From the NCBI RefSeq assembly GCF_003731765.1, contig NZ_MOAL01000004.1, forward strand, positions 1,550,001 to 1,614,000: a stretch of 64,000 bases of DNA, given 5' to 3'. Shown piece by piece: positions 43,260-52,887 of the stretch (within the stretch, counting starts at the first letter, position 1; every line of letters begins with the position of its first letter). The notes under the pieces are model-generated. The model had not been told where the DNA came from and did no database searches. It saw nothing but the letters and a program-made list of their open reading frames with translations. A program made the translations under genes and the position numbers. This DNA comes from Pseudomonas chlororaphis. GTDB lineage: Bacteria > Pseudomonadota > Gammaproteobacteria > Pseudomonadales > Pseudomonadaceae.

Positions 43260-46200
43260 ATGAACCTCTCCGGCCCGTTCATCAAACGCCCCGTGGCGAC
43301 CATGCTGCTTTCCTTGGCAATCATGTTGCTGGGCGGGGTCAGCTTCGGCTTGCTGCCGGTGGCGCCGCTGCCGCAGATGGATTTCCCGGTGATTGTGGTC
43401 CAGGCCAGTTTGCCCGGGGCCAGCCCCGAGGTGATGGCGTCCACCGTGGCCACGCCCCTGGAGCGCTCGTTTGGGGCGATTGCCGGGGTCAACACCATGA
43501 GCAGCCGTTCCAGCCAGGGGTCGACCCGGGTGATTTTGCAGTTCGACATGGACCGCGACATCAATGGCGCGGCGCGGGAGGTGCAGGCGGCGATCAACGC
43601 CTCGCGCAACCTGCTGCCCAGCGGTATGCGCAGCATGCCGACCTATAAGAAGGTCAACCCGTCCCAGGCACCGATCATGGTTTTGTCCCTGACCTCGGAC
43701 GTGCTGGAGAAGGGCCAGCTCTACGATTTGGCCTCGACCATCCTGTCCCAGAGCCTGTCCCAGGTGCAGGGCGTGGGTGAGGTACAGATTGGCGGCAGCT
43801 CCCTGCCGGCGGTGCGCATCGAGCTGGAGCCGCAGTTGCTCAACCAGTACGGCGTGGCCCTGGATGACGTGCGCAACACCATCGCCGCCGCCAACCAGCG
43901 TCGGCCCAAGGGCTCGGTGGAAGACGACCAGCGCCTGTGGCAGATCCAGGCCAATGACCAGTTGGAAAAGGCCAAGGACTACGAACCGCTGATTATCCGT
44001 TACCAGGACGGCGCGACCCTGCGCCTGAAGGACGTGGCCAAGGTCACCGACGGTGTGGAAGACCGCTACAACAGCGGCTTCTTCAACGACGACGCGGCAG
44101 TGCTGCTGGTGATCAACCGCCAGGCCGGTGCCAACATCATCGAGACGGTGAACGAGATCAAGGCCCAGTTGCCGGCGCTGCAGGCGGTGTTGCCGGCCAG
44201 CGTCAAGCTCAACCTGGCCATGGACCGTTCGCCGGTGATCAAGGCCACTCTGCATGAAGCCGAGATGACCCTGCTGATCGCCGTGGGCCTGGTGATCCTG
44301 GTGGTGTACCTGTTCCTCGGCAACTTCCGCGCCTCGCTGATTCCCACCCTGGCGGTGCCGGTGTCCCTGGTGGGCACCTTTGCGGTGATGTACCTGTATG
44401 GCTTTTCCCTGAACAACCTGTCGCTGATGGCGCTGATCCTCGCCACCGGCCTGGTGGTGGACGACGCCATCGTGGTGCTGGAGAACATTTCCCGGCACAT
44501 CGACGAAGGCGTGGCGCCGATGAAGGCGGCGTACCTGGGGGCCAAGGAAGTGGGTTTCACCTTGCTCTCGATGAACGTGTCGCTGGTGGCGGTGTTCCTT
44601 TCGATCCTGTTTATGGGCGGGTTGATCGAGAGCCTGTTCCGCGAGTTCTCCATCACCCTGGCGGCGGCCATCGTCGTCTCGCTGGTGGTGTCCCTGACCC
44701 TGACCCCGATGCTCTGCGCGCGCTGGCTCAAGCCGCAGACCCCCGGGGTGGAAAACGCCCTGCAACGGCGCAGTCGCCAGGCCAATGACTGGATGGTGGC
44801 CAAGTACGCCAGCAGCCTGGACTGGGTGCTGCGCCATCGGCGCCTGACCCTGCTCAGTCTGTTGCTGACGGTGGGCGTCAATGTGGCGCTGTACGTGGTG
44901 GTGCCCAAGACCTTCCTGCCGCAGCAGGACACCGGCCAGCTCACGGGCTTTATCCGCGGCGACGACGGCCTGTCGTTCAGCGTCATGCAGCCGAAGATGG
45001 AAACCTTCCGCCGCGCCGTGCTCAAGGACCCGGCGGTGGAAAGCGTGGCCGGCTTTATCGGCGGCAGCAACGGCACCAACAACGCCTTTATGCTGGTGCG
45101 CCTGAAGCCGATCAAGGAACGCAACCTGTCGGCGCAGAAGGTCATCGAGCGCCTGCGCAAGAACATGCCCAAGGTCCCCGGGGCCCAGTTGATGCTGATG
45201 GCCGACCAGGACCTGCAGTTCGGCGGCGGCCGCGAGCAGACCACTTCGCAGTACTCCTACATCCTGCAAAGCGGTGACCTGGGCTCGTTGCGCGAGTGGT
45301 ACCCGAAAGTGGTCGCGGCCCTGAAAGCCTTGCCCGAGCTGACCGCCATCGATGCGCGGGAAGGCAGCGGCGCCCAGCAAGTGACCCTGGTGGTGGACCG
45401 CGACCAGGCCAAGCGCCTGGGGGTGGACATGAACATGGTCACCGCGGTGCTGAACAACGCCTACAGCCAGCGGCAGATCTCCACCATCTACGACAGCCTG
45501 AACCAGTATCAGGTGGTGATGGAGGTCAACCCCAAATACGCCCGGGACCCGATCACCCTGAAACAGGTGCAAGTGATCACCTCGGCCGGGGCGCGGATTC
45601 CGCTGTCGACCTTTGCCCACTATGAAAACAGCCTGGAAGACGACCGGGTCAGCCACGAGGGGCAGTTCGCCTCGGAGAGCATTTCCTTCGACATGGCCGA
45701 AGGGGTGACGGTGGAGCAGGGCACGGCCGCCATCGAGCGGGCGATTGCCAAGCTGGGCATGCCCGAAGACGTGATCGTCAAAATGGCCGGCACCGCCGAC
45801 GCCTTCGCCGCCACCCAGAAAAGCCAGCCGTTCATGATCCTGGGTGCGCTGTTGGCGGTGTACCTGGTGCTGGGGGTGCTGTACGAAAGCTACATCCACC
45901 CGCTGACCATTCTTTCCACCTTGCCGTCGGCCGGTGTCGGCGCCTTGCTCTCGATCTACGCCTTGGGCGGCGAGTTCAGCCTGATTTCCCTGCTCGGGCT
46001 GTTCCTGCTGATCGGCGTGGTGAAGAAAAACGCCATCTTGATGATCGACCTGGCCCTGCAACTGGAACGGCACCAGGGCCTGAGCCCGCTGGATTCGATC
46101 CGCAGCGCCTGCCTGCAGCGTCTGCGACCGATCCTCATGACCACCCTGGCGGCGATCCTCGGGGCCTTGCCCCTGTTGCTGAGCAGCGCCGAAGGCGCGG

Positions 46201-46367
46201 AAATGCGCCAGCCCCTGGGCCTGACCATTATTGGCGGCCTGGTGTTCAGCCAGATCCTGACCCTCTACACCACCCCGGTGGTCTACCTCTATCTCGATCG
46301 CCTGCGCCACAGTTTCAACCACTGGCGTGGGGTCCGTACCGATGCTGCTCTGGAAACGCCGCTATGA
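43260..46367 (+). CDS. muxC: RND efflux inner-membrane pump subunit (MuxC/MdtC)
   Basis: A 1035-residue RND pump subunit, paralogous to MuxB, with the same 12-helix architecture and proton-relay Asp pair (GLVVDDAIVVLENISR). The ATG at 43260 gives MNLSGPFIKRPVATMLL and has CGGAG upstream; an in-frame ATG at 43224 lies inside the inverted repeat. Two different RND subunits in one operon match the Mdt/Mux class. The stop overlaps the opmB start (ATGA). Confidence 0.96.
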   Translation: MNLSGPFIKRPVATMLLSLAIMLLGGVSFGLLPVAPLPQMDFPVIVVQASLPGASPEVMASTVATPLERSFGAIAGVNTMSSRSSQGSTRVILQFDMDRDINGAAREVQAAINASRNLLPSGMRSMPTYKKVNPSQAPIMVLSLTSDVLEKGQLYDLASTILSQSLSQVQGVGEVQIGGSSLPAVRIELEPQLLNQYGVALDDVRNTIAAANQRRPKGSVEDDQRLWQIQANDQLEKAKDYEPLIIRYQDGATLRLKDVAKVTDGVEDRYNSGFFNDDAAVLLVINRQAGANIIETVNEIKAQLPALQAVLPASVKLNLAMDRSPVIKATLHEAEMTLLIAVGLVILVVYLFLGNFRASLIPTLAVPVSLVGTFAVMYLYGFSLNNLSLMALILATGLVVDDAIVVLENISRHIDEGVAPMKAAYLGAKEVGFTLLSMNVSLVAVFLSILFMGGLIESLFREFSITLAAAIVVSLVVSLTLTPMLCARWLKPQTPGVENALQRRSRQANDWMVAKYASSLDWVLRHRRLTLLSLLLTVGVNVALYVVVPKTFLPQQDTGQLTGFIRGDDGLSFSVMQPKMETFRRAVLKDPAVESVAGFIGGSNGTNNAFMLVRLKPIKERNLSAQKVIERLRKNMPKVPGAQLMLMADQDLQFGGGREQTTSQYSYILQSGDLGSLREWYPKVVAALKALPELTAIDAREGSGAQQVTLVVDRDQAKRLGVDMNMVTAVLNNAYSQRQISTIYDSLNQYQVVMEVNPKYARDPITLKQVQVITSAGARIPLSTFAHYENSLEDDRVSHEGQFASESISFDMAEGVTVEQGTAAIERAIAKLGMPEDVIVKMAGTADAFAATQKSQPFMILGALLAVYLVLGVLYESYIHPLTILSTLPSAGVGALLSIYALGGEFSLISLLGLFLLIGVVKKNAILMIDLALQLERHQGLSPLDSIRSACLQRLRPILMTTLAAILGALPLLLSSAEGAEMRQPLGLTIIGGLVFSQILTLYTTPVVYLYLDRLRHSFNHWRGVRTDAALETPL

Positions 46368-47857
46368 CTGACCGTTCCCCCCGCAACCTTCCCGCGCCGT
46401 CCGTGCTGACCCTGGCCATGAGCCGTGGTTCGCGGTTGTTGAGCCTGAGTCTGAGCCTGCTGTTGCTCAGTGCTTGCGCCATCGGCCCGGATTATCAGCG
46501 GCCCGGCGTGGCTGAACCGGCCCAGTACAAGGAAGCCCAGGGCTGGCGCCAGGCCAACCCCAGCGATTCCCTGGCCCGTGGCGCCTGGTGGGAGCTGTAT
46601 GGCGACCAGCAGCTCAACGGCCTGATCGACAAACTCAACAGTGCCAACCAGACCGTGGCCCAGTCCGAAGCCCAGTACCGCCAGGCGCGGGCGCTGGTGC
46701 GCAGTGCCCGGGGCGCGTTCCTGCCCTCGGTGGACCTGAGCGCCGGGAAAACCCGGGCCAGCCAAGGCACCGGCAGCAGCAGTTCGGGGCTGAGCAGCTC
46801 CAGCAGTGGCATTCGCGACACCTACAACGCCCAGTTGGGCGTGAGTTGGGAAGCGGACATCTGGGGCAAGCTGCGCCGGGGCCTGGAGGCTGATGAAGCC
46901 AGTGCCGAGGCGAGCTTTGCCGACCTAGCGGCCATGCGCCTGAGCCAGCAGTCGGAGTTGGTGCAGAACTACCTGCAACTGCGGGTCATCGATGAGCAAA
47001 AGCGCTTGCTGGACGCCACAGTAGCGGCCTACCAGCGTTCCCTGACCATGACCCAGAACCAGTACCAGGCCGGGGTCTCCGGCAAGGACGCGGTGGCCCA
47101 GGCGCAAACCCAACTGAAAAGCACCCAGGCCGACTTGATCGACCTGATCTGGCAGCGCGCCCAACTGGAGAATGCCATCGCCGTGCTGATCGGCCTGCCG
47201 CCGGCGGAGTTCAGCCTGGCCGAGGTGCAGAGCATCCCGGCCCTGCCGCCTGTGCCCCTGAGCCTGCCGTCGCAACTGCTGGAGCGGCGCCCGGACATCG
47301 CCTCGGCGGAGCGCTCGGTGATCGCCGCCAACGCCAACATCGGCGTGGCCAAGGCCGCCTATTACCCCGATTTGAGCCTGAGCCTGGCCGGTGGCTACAG
47401 CAGCAGCACCTACGCCGACTGGATCAGCCTGCCGAACCGTTTCTGGTCGGTGGGACCCAAGCTCGCCATGACCCTGTTTGACGGCGGCCAGCGCTCGGCG
47501 GAAGTCGATCGCAGCGAGGCGGCCTACGACCAGACCGTGGCCAAGTACCGGCAGACCGTGCTCGACGGTTTCCGTGAGGTGGAGAACTACATGGTCCAGC
47601 TCAAGGTCCTGGAGGACGAAGCCGGGGTGCGCCAGGAGGCGCTGGAAGCGGCTCGGGAATCCCTGCGCCTGACCGAAAACCAGTACAAGGCCGGGCTGAT
47701 CGCCTACCTGGACGTGGTCAATGTGCAGGCCACGGCCCTGAGCAACGAGCGCAGCGTCTTGAGCCTGCTGCAAAGCCGGCTGCTGGCCAGCGTGCAGTTG
47801 ATCGCCGCCCTGGGCGGTGGCTGGGATGGTCAGTTGCAGCCCCCCGAGCAGCCTTGA
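46364..47857 (+). CDS. opmB: Outer-membrane efflux channel lipoprotein (OpmB-like)
   Basis: A 497-residue TolC/OprM family channel. A lipoprotein signal (LLSLSLSLLLLSAC, Cys near residue 37) precedes two OEP repeats that form the trimeric channel and periplasmic alpha-barrel. Typical segments are GPDYQRPG after the lipid site, WWELYGDQQLNGLI, and LGVSWEADIWGKLRRG. Ser-rich text near 128-145 (GTGSSSSGLSSSSSG) is unusual but lies in a loop. It completes the tripartite pump. Confidence 0.94.
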   Translation: MTDRSPRNLPAPSVLTLAMSRGSRLLSLSLSLLLLSACAIGPDYQRPGVAEPAQYKEAQGWRQANPSDSLARGAWWELYGDQQLNGLIDKLNSANQTVAQSEAQYRQARALVRSARGAFLPSVDLSAGKTRASQGTGSSSSGLSSSSSGIRDTYNAQLGVSWEADIWGKLRRGLEADEASAEASFADLAAMRLSQQSELVQNYLQLRVIDEQKRLLDATVAAYQRSLTMTQNQYQAGVSGKDAVAQAQTQLKSTQADLIDLIWQRAQLENAIAVLIGLPPAEFSLAEVQSIPALPPVPLSLPSQLLERRPDIASAERSVIAANANIGVAKAAYYPDLSLSLAGGYSSSTYADWISLPNRFWSVGPKLAMTLFDGGQRSAEVDRSEAAYDQTVAKYRQTVLDGFREVENYMVQLKVLEDEAGVRQEALEAARESLRLTENQYKAGLIAYLDVVNVQATALSNERSVLSLLQSRLLASVQLIAALGGGWDGQLQPPEQP

Positions 47858-48045
47858 AGTATTAGCGACGGGCGGTTCGTGCCCTGTTCCCGGGGGTTGC
47901 AGGAAGGGAGTGGGGGGCGAATCCAGCCCTTTTTATTGAATGATGGCTTTTTGCTAATTTTCTGAGTGCGTTCTTTGTGGCAATCAGTACAATCGTCCCA
48001 TTTTTACGCCACGCTGGGATGCTGGCCTTACGCTAGAGATTTCCC
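47858..48045 (+). promoter_or_regulatory. Intergenic region before mucR
   Basis: About 190 bases holding the end of the efflux operon and the promoter of the c-di-GMP gene. A weak hairpin with T-tract (GGGC...GCCCTTTTTA, near 47924-47939) may end the operon. The rest is AT-rich with no identifiable factor site. Confidence 0.4.
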
Positions 48046-50121
48046 ATGCTCCTCGGCAGTTACTCCCCCTCGCTGGTGCTGATTTCGCTGTTTGTAGCGA
48101 TCCTCGCGTCATACACCGCCCTTGATCTCACCGGTCGCATTGCCACCGCCAAAGGCCGCGCCGTGCCTCTGTGGACCGCTGGCGGCGCCCTGGCCATGGG
48201 CGTCGGCGTGTGGTCCATGCACTTTATCGGCATGCTGGCCTTCGACCTGCCCATCGAGCTGGCCTACGACGTGACGCTCACCGGCCTGTCGTTGCTGATC
48301 TCGATTCTTTCCTGCGGTTTTGCCCTGTGGCTGGTCAGCCAGGCCCAACTGCCCCTGTGGCAACTGGCCTTTGGGGCGCTGATCATGGGCACCGGCATCA
48401 GCGGCATGCACTACACCGGCATGGCGGCCATGCGCATGCAGCCGGGCATCGACTATGACCCCACGCTGTTCAGCGCCTCCCTGCTGATTGCCGTCAGCGC
48501 TTCGGCCGCGGCCCTGTGGATCGCCTTCCGCCTGCGTCAGAACACCCCCTATGTGCGCCTGGTCCGTGGCGGTGCAGCGGTCATCATGGGCTTCGCCATC
48601 GTCGGCATGCATTACACCGGCATGGCCGCTGCGCGCTTTGCCGACGACAGTTTCTGCGGCGCCCTGGGCAATGGCCTGAACGGCAAGGGCCTGGATAACC
48701 TGGTGCTGATCACCACCCTGGCGGTGCTGATCATCGCCTTGCTGACCTCGGTGCTCGACGCGCGCCTGGAAGCCCGCACCGCGGTGCTGGCCCAGTCCCT
48801 CACCGAGGCCAACAAAGAACTGACCCAACTGGCCCTGCACGACACCCTGACCGGCTTGCCGAATCGGGTGCTGCTGGCCGAGCGCATCGACCAGGCCATG
48901 CAGCGGGTTGCCGGGCAGAGCGGTTGTTTTGCCTTGATGTTTATCGACCTGGACGGCTTCAAACCGGTCAACGATGCCTTTGGCCATCACATGGGCGACC
49001 TGTTGCTGCGGGAAGTGGCCTTGCGCCTGCGTGAAGACCTGCGCAGCGAAGACACCCTGGCGCGGATCGGCGGCGATGAGTTCGTGTTGCTGGTGCAACT
49101 GGCCGAGCCGGACGATGCCCAGCGCCTGGCCTCGCGCCAGGTGGCCCTGGTGTCACGCTCGTTCCGTGTGGCCGAGCATGAGCTGCAGATCAGCGCCAGC
49201 ATTGGCATCGCCCTGTACCCGGGCAACGGCCACAGCGCCCATGAGTTGCTGATGAACGCTGACGCGGCGATGTACCACGCCAAGGGCGCAGGGAAGAACG
49301 GCTACCGGTTTTTCGATGCAACGATGAACAACAATGCCCGGCGCCAGTTGCAGCTGTTGCAGGATTTGCGCAATGCCGTGGAACACAACGAGTTCCAGCT
49401 GTACTACCAACCCAAGTTCGCCGCCGGCAACGGCCAGCCGGTGGGCGCCGAGGCGTTGCTGCGCTGGCAGCACCCGCAACACGGCCTGCTGTTGCCGGAC
49501 AAGTTCATTGAGCTGGCGGAGAAGACCGGGCTGATCATCCCTATCGGCGAGTGGGTGCTCAATGAGGCCTGCCGGCAGATGCGCGAATGGTACGTCCTGG
49601 GCTACACCGACTGGCGCATCGCGGTGAACCTCTCGGCCCTGCAGTTCTGCCATGCCGGCCTGGTCGACAGCGTGGCCACGGCCCTGGAGCGCTACAAGTT
49701 GCCGGCCAACAACCTGACCCTGGAAATCACCGAAACCACCGCCATGAGCGACGCCGATGCAAGCATGACGGTGCTGCAGCAGTTGGCCGACATGGGGGTG
49801 GACTTGTCCATTGACGACTTCGGCACCGGTTATTCGAGCCTGATGTACCTCAAGCGCCTGCCGGCCAACGAACTGAAGATCGACCGTGGCTTTGTCCGTG
49901 ACCTGGAACACGACAGCGACGACGCGGCCATCGTCTCGGCCATCGTCGCCCTGGGCCAGGCCCTGGGCTTGCGCATTGTTGCCGAGGGCGTGGAGACCGG
50001 CATGCAGCAGAGTTTCCTCACCCAGTTGGGCTGTGATTCGCTGCAGGGCTATTTCCTCGGCCATCCATTGCCGGCCGAGCGTTTCATGCAGGATATCCAT
50101 CAGCTCAAAGCGCTCGGCTAA
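48046..50121 (+). CDS. mucR: MHYT-GGDEF-EAL c-di-GMP protein (MucR-like)
   Basis: A 691-residue inner-membrane protein. Seven N-terminal membrane helices carry three MHYT-type motifs (MHFIGM, MHYTGMAAMRM, MHYTGMAAARF), which may bind copper and sense O2, CO or NO. A GGDEF domain (Gly342-Gly343-Asp344-Glu345-Phe346) and an EAL domain (Glu469-Ala-Leu) follow. Both catalytic signatures are intact, so it may make and degrade c-di-GMP. Length and order match P. aeruginosa MucR, which affects alginate and biofilm. Confidence 0.92.
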   Translation: MLLGSYSPSLVLISLFVAILASYTALDLTGRIATAKGRAVPLWTAGGALAMGVGVWSMHFIGMLAFDLPIELAYDVTLTGLSLLISILSCGFALWLVSQAQLPLWQLAFGALIMGTGISGMHYTGMAAMRMQPGIDYDPTLFSASLLIAVSASAAALWIAFRLRQNTPYVRLVRGGAAVIMGFAIVGMHYTGMAAARFADDSFCGALGNGLNGKGLDNLVLITTLAVLIIALLTSVLDARLEARTAVLAQSLTEANKELTQLALHDTLTGLPNRVLLAERIDQAMQRVAGQSGCFALMFIDLDGFKPVNDAFGHHMGDLLLREVALRLREDLRSEDTLARIGGDEFVLLVQLAEPDDAQRLASRQVALVSRSFRVAEHELQISASIGIALYPGNGHSAHELLMNADAAMYHAKGAGKNGYRFFDATMNNNARRQLQLLQDLRNAVEHNEFQLYYQPKFAAGNGQPVGAEALLRWQHPQHGLLLPDKFIELAEKTGLIIPIGEWVLNEACRQMREWYVLGYTDWRIAVNLSALQFCHAGLVDSVATALERYKLPANNLTLEITETTAMSDADASMTVLQQLADMGVDLSIDDFGTGYSSLMYLKRLPANELKIDRGFVRDLEHDSDDAAIVSAIVALGQALGLRIVAEGVETGMQQSFLTQLGCDSLQGYFLGHPLPAERFMQDIHQLKALG

Positions 50122-50200
50122 GCTACGCCCACAGTATTCATCCCTGGCCGCAGCGTGTTTAATGGCTGGCGTTCACATGATCAGCAAGGGAGTGGGCAGT

Positions 50201-50947
50201 ATGGACAAAGTCATCGTTATCACCGGTGGCGGGCGGGGTATCGGCGCGGCGACGGCGTTGCTGGCGGCGCAGCAGGGCTACCGTGTTTGTATCAACTATC
50301 AGGCTGACGAAGCGTCGGCGCTCAAGGTCCTCGGCCAGGTGCGCGAGCTGGGCGCCCAGGGCATTGCCGTGCGCGCCGACGTGAGCATCGAGGATGAGGT
50401 GATCGGCCTGTTCAACGAGGTCGATGCCGAACTGGGGCGGGTCACGGCCCTGGTCAACAATGCCGGGACCGTGGGGCATAAGTCGCGGCTCGATGAAATG
50501 TCCGAATTCCGGATCCAGAAAATCCTCAAGACCAACGTGCTCGGCCCGATCCTCTGTGCCAAGCATGCGGTGCTGCGCATGTCGCCGCGCCACGGCGGGC
50601 AGGGCGGCAGCATCGTCAACGTGTCTTCGGTGGCGGCACGCCTGGGTTCGCCGGGTGAGTACGTCGACTACGCCGCTTCCAAGGGGGCCTTGGACACTTT
50701 CACCATCGGCCTGTCCAAGGAACTGGCCGGTGAAGGCATCCGCGTCAACGGCGTGCGCCCGGGCTACATCTACACCGACTTCCACGCCCTGAGCGGCGAC
50801 GCCGACCGCGTCAGCAAGCTGGAAGGCGCCATCCCCATGGGCCGCGGCGGTCGCCCCGATGAAGTGGCCGAAGCGATCATCTGGCTGCTCTCCGACAAAG
50901 CCTCCTATTCCACCGGCAGCTTTATCGACCTTGGCGGTGGCCGCTAA
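50201..50947 (+). CDS. Short-chain dehydrogenase/reductase
   Basis: A 248-residue classical SDR. The cofactor-binding TGGGRGIG (about residues 8-15), NNAGT near 87, the catalytic Ser in VNVSSVAARLG and the YxxxK motif (YAASK, about 155-159) are intact. It uses NAD(P)H to reduce or oxidise an unknown hydroxy/keto substrate. The ATG at 50201 follows AGGGAG and gives MDKVIVITGGG; earlier in-frame starts are not supported. It resembles FabG-like reductases but is isolated. Confidence 0.92.
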   Translation: MDKVIVITGGGRGIGAATALLAAQQGYRVCINYQADEASALKVLGQVRELGAQGIAVRADVSIEDEVIGLFNEVDAELGRVTALVNNAGTVGHKSRLDEMSEFRIQKILKTNVLGPILCAKHAVLRMSPRHGGQGGSIVNVSSVAARLGSPGEYVDYAASKGALDTFTIGLSKELAGEGIRVNGVRPGYIYTDFHALSGDADRVSKLEGAIPMGRGGRPDEVAEAIIWLLSDKASYSTGSFIDLGGGR

Positions 50948-50965
50948 TCCACCGCACTCGCCACC

Positions 50966-51443
50966 TTGTAGGAGCCGGCTCGCCGGCGATGAGGCCCTGA
51001 GCCCGGCGCCGATCTTGCGACCGCAATCGCTGGCAAGCCAGCTCCTGCAACCCGCCCAGGCTCACCGCGACCCTTTGTAGGAGCCGGCTTGCCGGCGATG
51101 AGGCCTTGAGCTCGGCGCCGACCTTGCGACCGCGATCGCTGGCAAGCCAGCTCCTACAACCCGCCAGGCTCACCGCGCCCTTTTGTAGGAGCCGGCTCGC
51201 CGGCGATGAGGCCCTCGAGCCCGGCACCAACCTTGCGACCGCGATCGCTGGCAAGCCAGCTCCTACATCCCCCCCCAGGCTCACCGCGACCCTTTGTAGG
51301 AGCCGGCTCGCCGGCGATGAAGCCCTTGAGCCCTGCGCCGATCTTGCGACCGCAATCGCTGGCAAGCCAGCTCCTACAACCCGCCCAGGCTCACCGCGAC
51401 CTTTTGTAGGAGCCGGCTTGCCGGCGATTGGGCCCTTGAGGCT
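50966..51443. repeat. Tandem REP-pair array 3 (about 109-bp period)
   Basis: Forward REPs start at 50968, 51077, 51185, 51296 and 51406, with inverted partners (GCTGGCAAGCCAGCTCCTAC) between them and a conserved linker (CCGCCCAGGCTCACCGCGACC). The period varies by a few bases (108-111). The array lies between the SDR gene and a convergent membrane-protein gene. Confidence 0.95.
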
Positions 51444-51474
51444 TGCAGCTTGCGGCGCTGTTGCTCCTACAGCC

Positions 51475-52035
51475 CTATCTTGCTGTGCGCCGACGCGGGG
51501 TCACCAGCAGGCCCAGCAACACCCCCAGCAAACAGACGGCAATGTCCGATGCCAGACTCAGCACATAGTCCGCGGCCCGATCCGGGCTTATGCAGGTGTA
51601 GTTGTAACCGTAGCCTTGCTCATCCTGGGTGACGCCCGGCGCATTGCTCAGGTCCACCTTGACCGGTGGCGGCACTACCGCGTACGGATTGCCGATGTTC
51701 GAGTGGCTGTCCATCTGGCGTGAGAGTGTGTCGATAGCCGTCAGTTGGTCAGCGTTACAGCGGTTCTGTGCCCAGCCGCCCAGCACCATCAGGCTGAACA
51801 CCAGGGCCAGCAATGGCAGCACGTAATATTTTCGCTCCGTCAACAGGCGTGCCGCCAACAGACCGACGAGTACACCGGCGATGACGCCATTGGCCCAGAA
51901 CAGCCAACTGCCGCTCCAACTCGGCGGCAGCCACTGCATGACGACGGACAACACCGGTGGCAGCAAACGCACCAGCAGCATGCTCAAGGCGGCAGCCAAT
52001 ACGGCGACCAGAAGGGGTTTGATCAGGGATTTCAT
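51475..52035 (-). CDS. Small inner-membrane protein, unknown
   Basis: A 186-residue protein with about four membrane segments: PLLVAVLAAALSMLLV, WANGVIAGVLVGLLAA, YVLPLLALVFSLMVLGG and a C-terminal ADIAVCLLGVLLGLLV. A periplasmic loop of about 60 residues between the third and fourth contains two Cys (QNRCNADQ, YNYTCIS). I do not recognise the family. It is the last gene of the effector-like/PoNi run, 40 bp after the immunity gene, so it may be another immunity-type protein. Confidence 0.65.
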   Translation of the reverse strand: MKSLIKPLLVAVLAAALSMLLVRLLPPVLSVVMQWLPPSWSGSWLFWANGVIAGVLVGLLAARLLTERKYYVLPLLALVFSLMVLGGWAQNRCNADQLTAIDTLSRQMDSHSNIGNPYAVVPPPVKVDLSNAPGVTQDEQGYGYNYTCISPDRAADYVLSLASDIAVCLLGVLLGLLVTPRRRTAR

Positions 52036-52075
52036 GGGTGTTTACAGCCTGTTAAGTGACAGCAGAAAGGGGATG

Positions 52076-52873
52076 TCAGTGCTGGTCGATGGACGCAGGG
52101 ATCAGCGGCGGGGTGAAGCGCCGGGCGTATTCGAGCATTTCCCGGGGGAAGATCATGTGGCGCACGGCACTGTCGTCCAGGCCGTACAGGTAGGCTACAG
52201 CTGCGGCCTCGAAGGCCCAGTAGCCGAAGTAACAACCGTCGTCGTCATCCAGGTGGCTGTCGTGCCATGAGGCGTGTTCGAAGGCCAGGTACCACTGGTT
52301 GCAATACTCCACCAGCAGCTCCCGGGCGTCGTTCGGGTCTTCGCTGTAGATGGCCTTGACCAGCGGCGTGTAGACGTCGTGGTACCACTCATCAATGTCT
52401 AGGCGATCCGGCAGGTAGGCCTTGAGCAGGTCTTCGACCAGGGTGTCTTCGCCGTGGTAGCCAGCGCGGTCCTGCAACCGCGCCAGGCGCGGCAGCAGGT
52501 CGCTGCGTTGCAGCAGGATGCACAGGCTGATGACCTGCACGTATTCCTCGTAGTCGTGGGGGTAATCCTCGAGGTTGATCGGCGCGATGTCGGGCATGTC
52601 CTCATAGCGCGCCAACGTGCGCTGGTAGTCCTCGTAGCTCTCGATCACCCCGTCCAGGGCCTGGGCCAGTTCCTCCATGGGCGCACCGCCGGTGTAGCTC
52701 AGGATCAGGTGGTGCAGGCGTGCCTGCTGGACCTGCCAAGCCTTGAGGGACGCTTCCTGCAAAGGGCAGTCGGCCATCATGGAGTGGGTTTGCCAGTGGG
52801 CCTCTTCGCCGGCCAGGCTTTTGAGGTGGCGGTGGTATTGGCTGTGGCTGAGAAACACTTGTCTGCGGTTCAT
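52076..52873 (-). CDS. PoNi-type immunity protein (DUF1911-like)
   Basis: A 265-residue soluble, acidic protein. The C-terminal half has the DUF1911/PoNi signature DDDDGCYFGYWAFEAAAVA and YGLDDSA (about 210-240); the N-terminal half (about 30-120) resembles DUF1910. PoNi proteins neutralise PoNe nuclease toxins delivered by type VI or related systems. The gene lies 14 bp after an effector-like gene, as expected for an effector-immunity pair. However, the adjacent protein does not show a PoNe nuclease domain. Confidence 0.82.
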   Translation of the reverse strand: MNRRQVFLSHSQYHRHLKSLAGEEAHWQTHSMMADCPLQEASLKAWQVQQARLHHLILSYTGGAPMEELAQALDGVIESYEDYQRTLARYEDMPDIAPINLEDYPHDYEEYVQVISLCILLQRSDLLPRLARLQDRAGYHGEDTLVEDLLKAYLPDRLDIDEWYHDVYTPLVKAIYSEDPNDARELLVEYCNQWYLAFEHASWHDSHLDDDDGCYFGYWAFEAAAVAYLYGLDDSAVRHMIFPREMLEYARRFTPPLIPASIDQH

Positions 52874-52887
52874 GTCGGGGCCCGGGC

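Noticed and set aside
43071..46322. A continuous 1083-codon minus-strand frame opposite muxC
   Set aside because: It mirrors the codon phase of a high-GC gene. The translated text is rich in His, Gln, Arg and Gly with no domain, and muxC on the plus strand is unambiguous.
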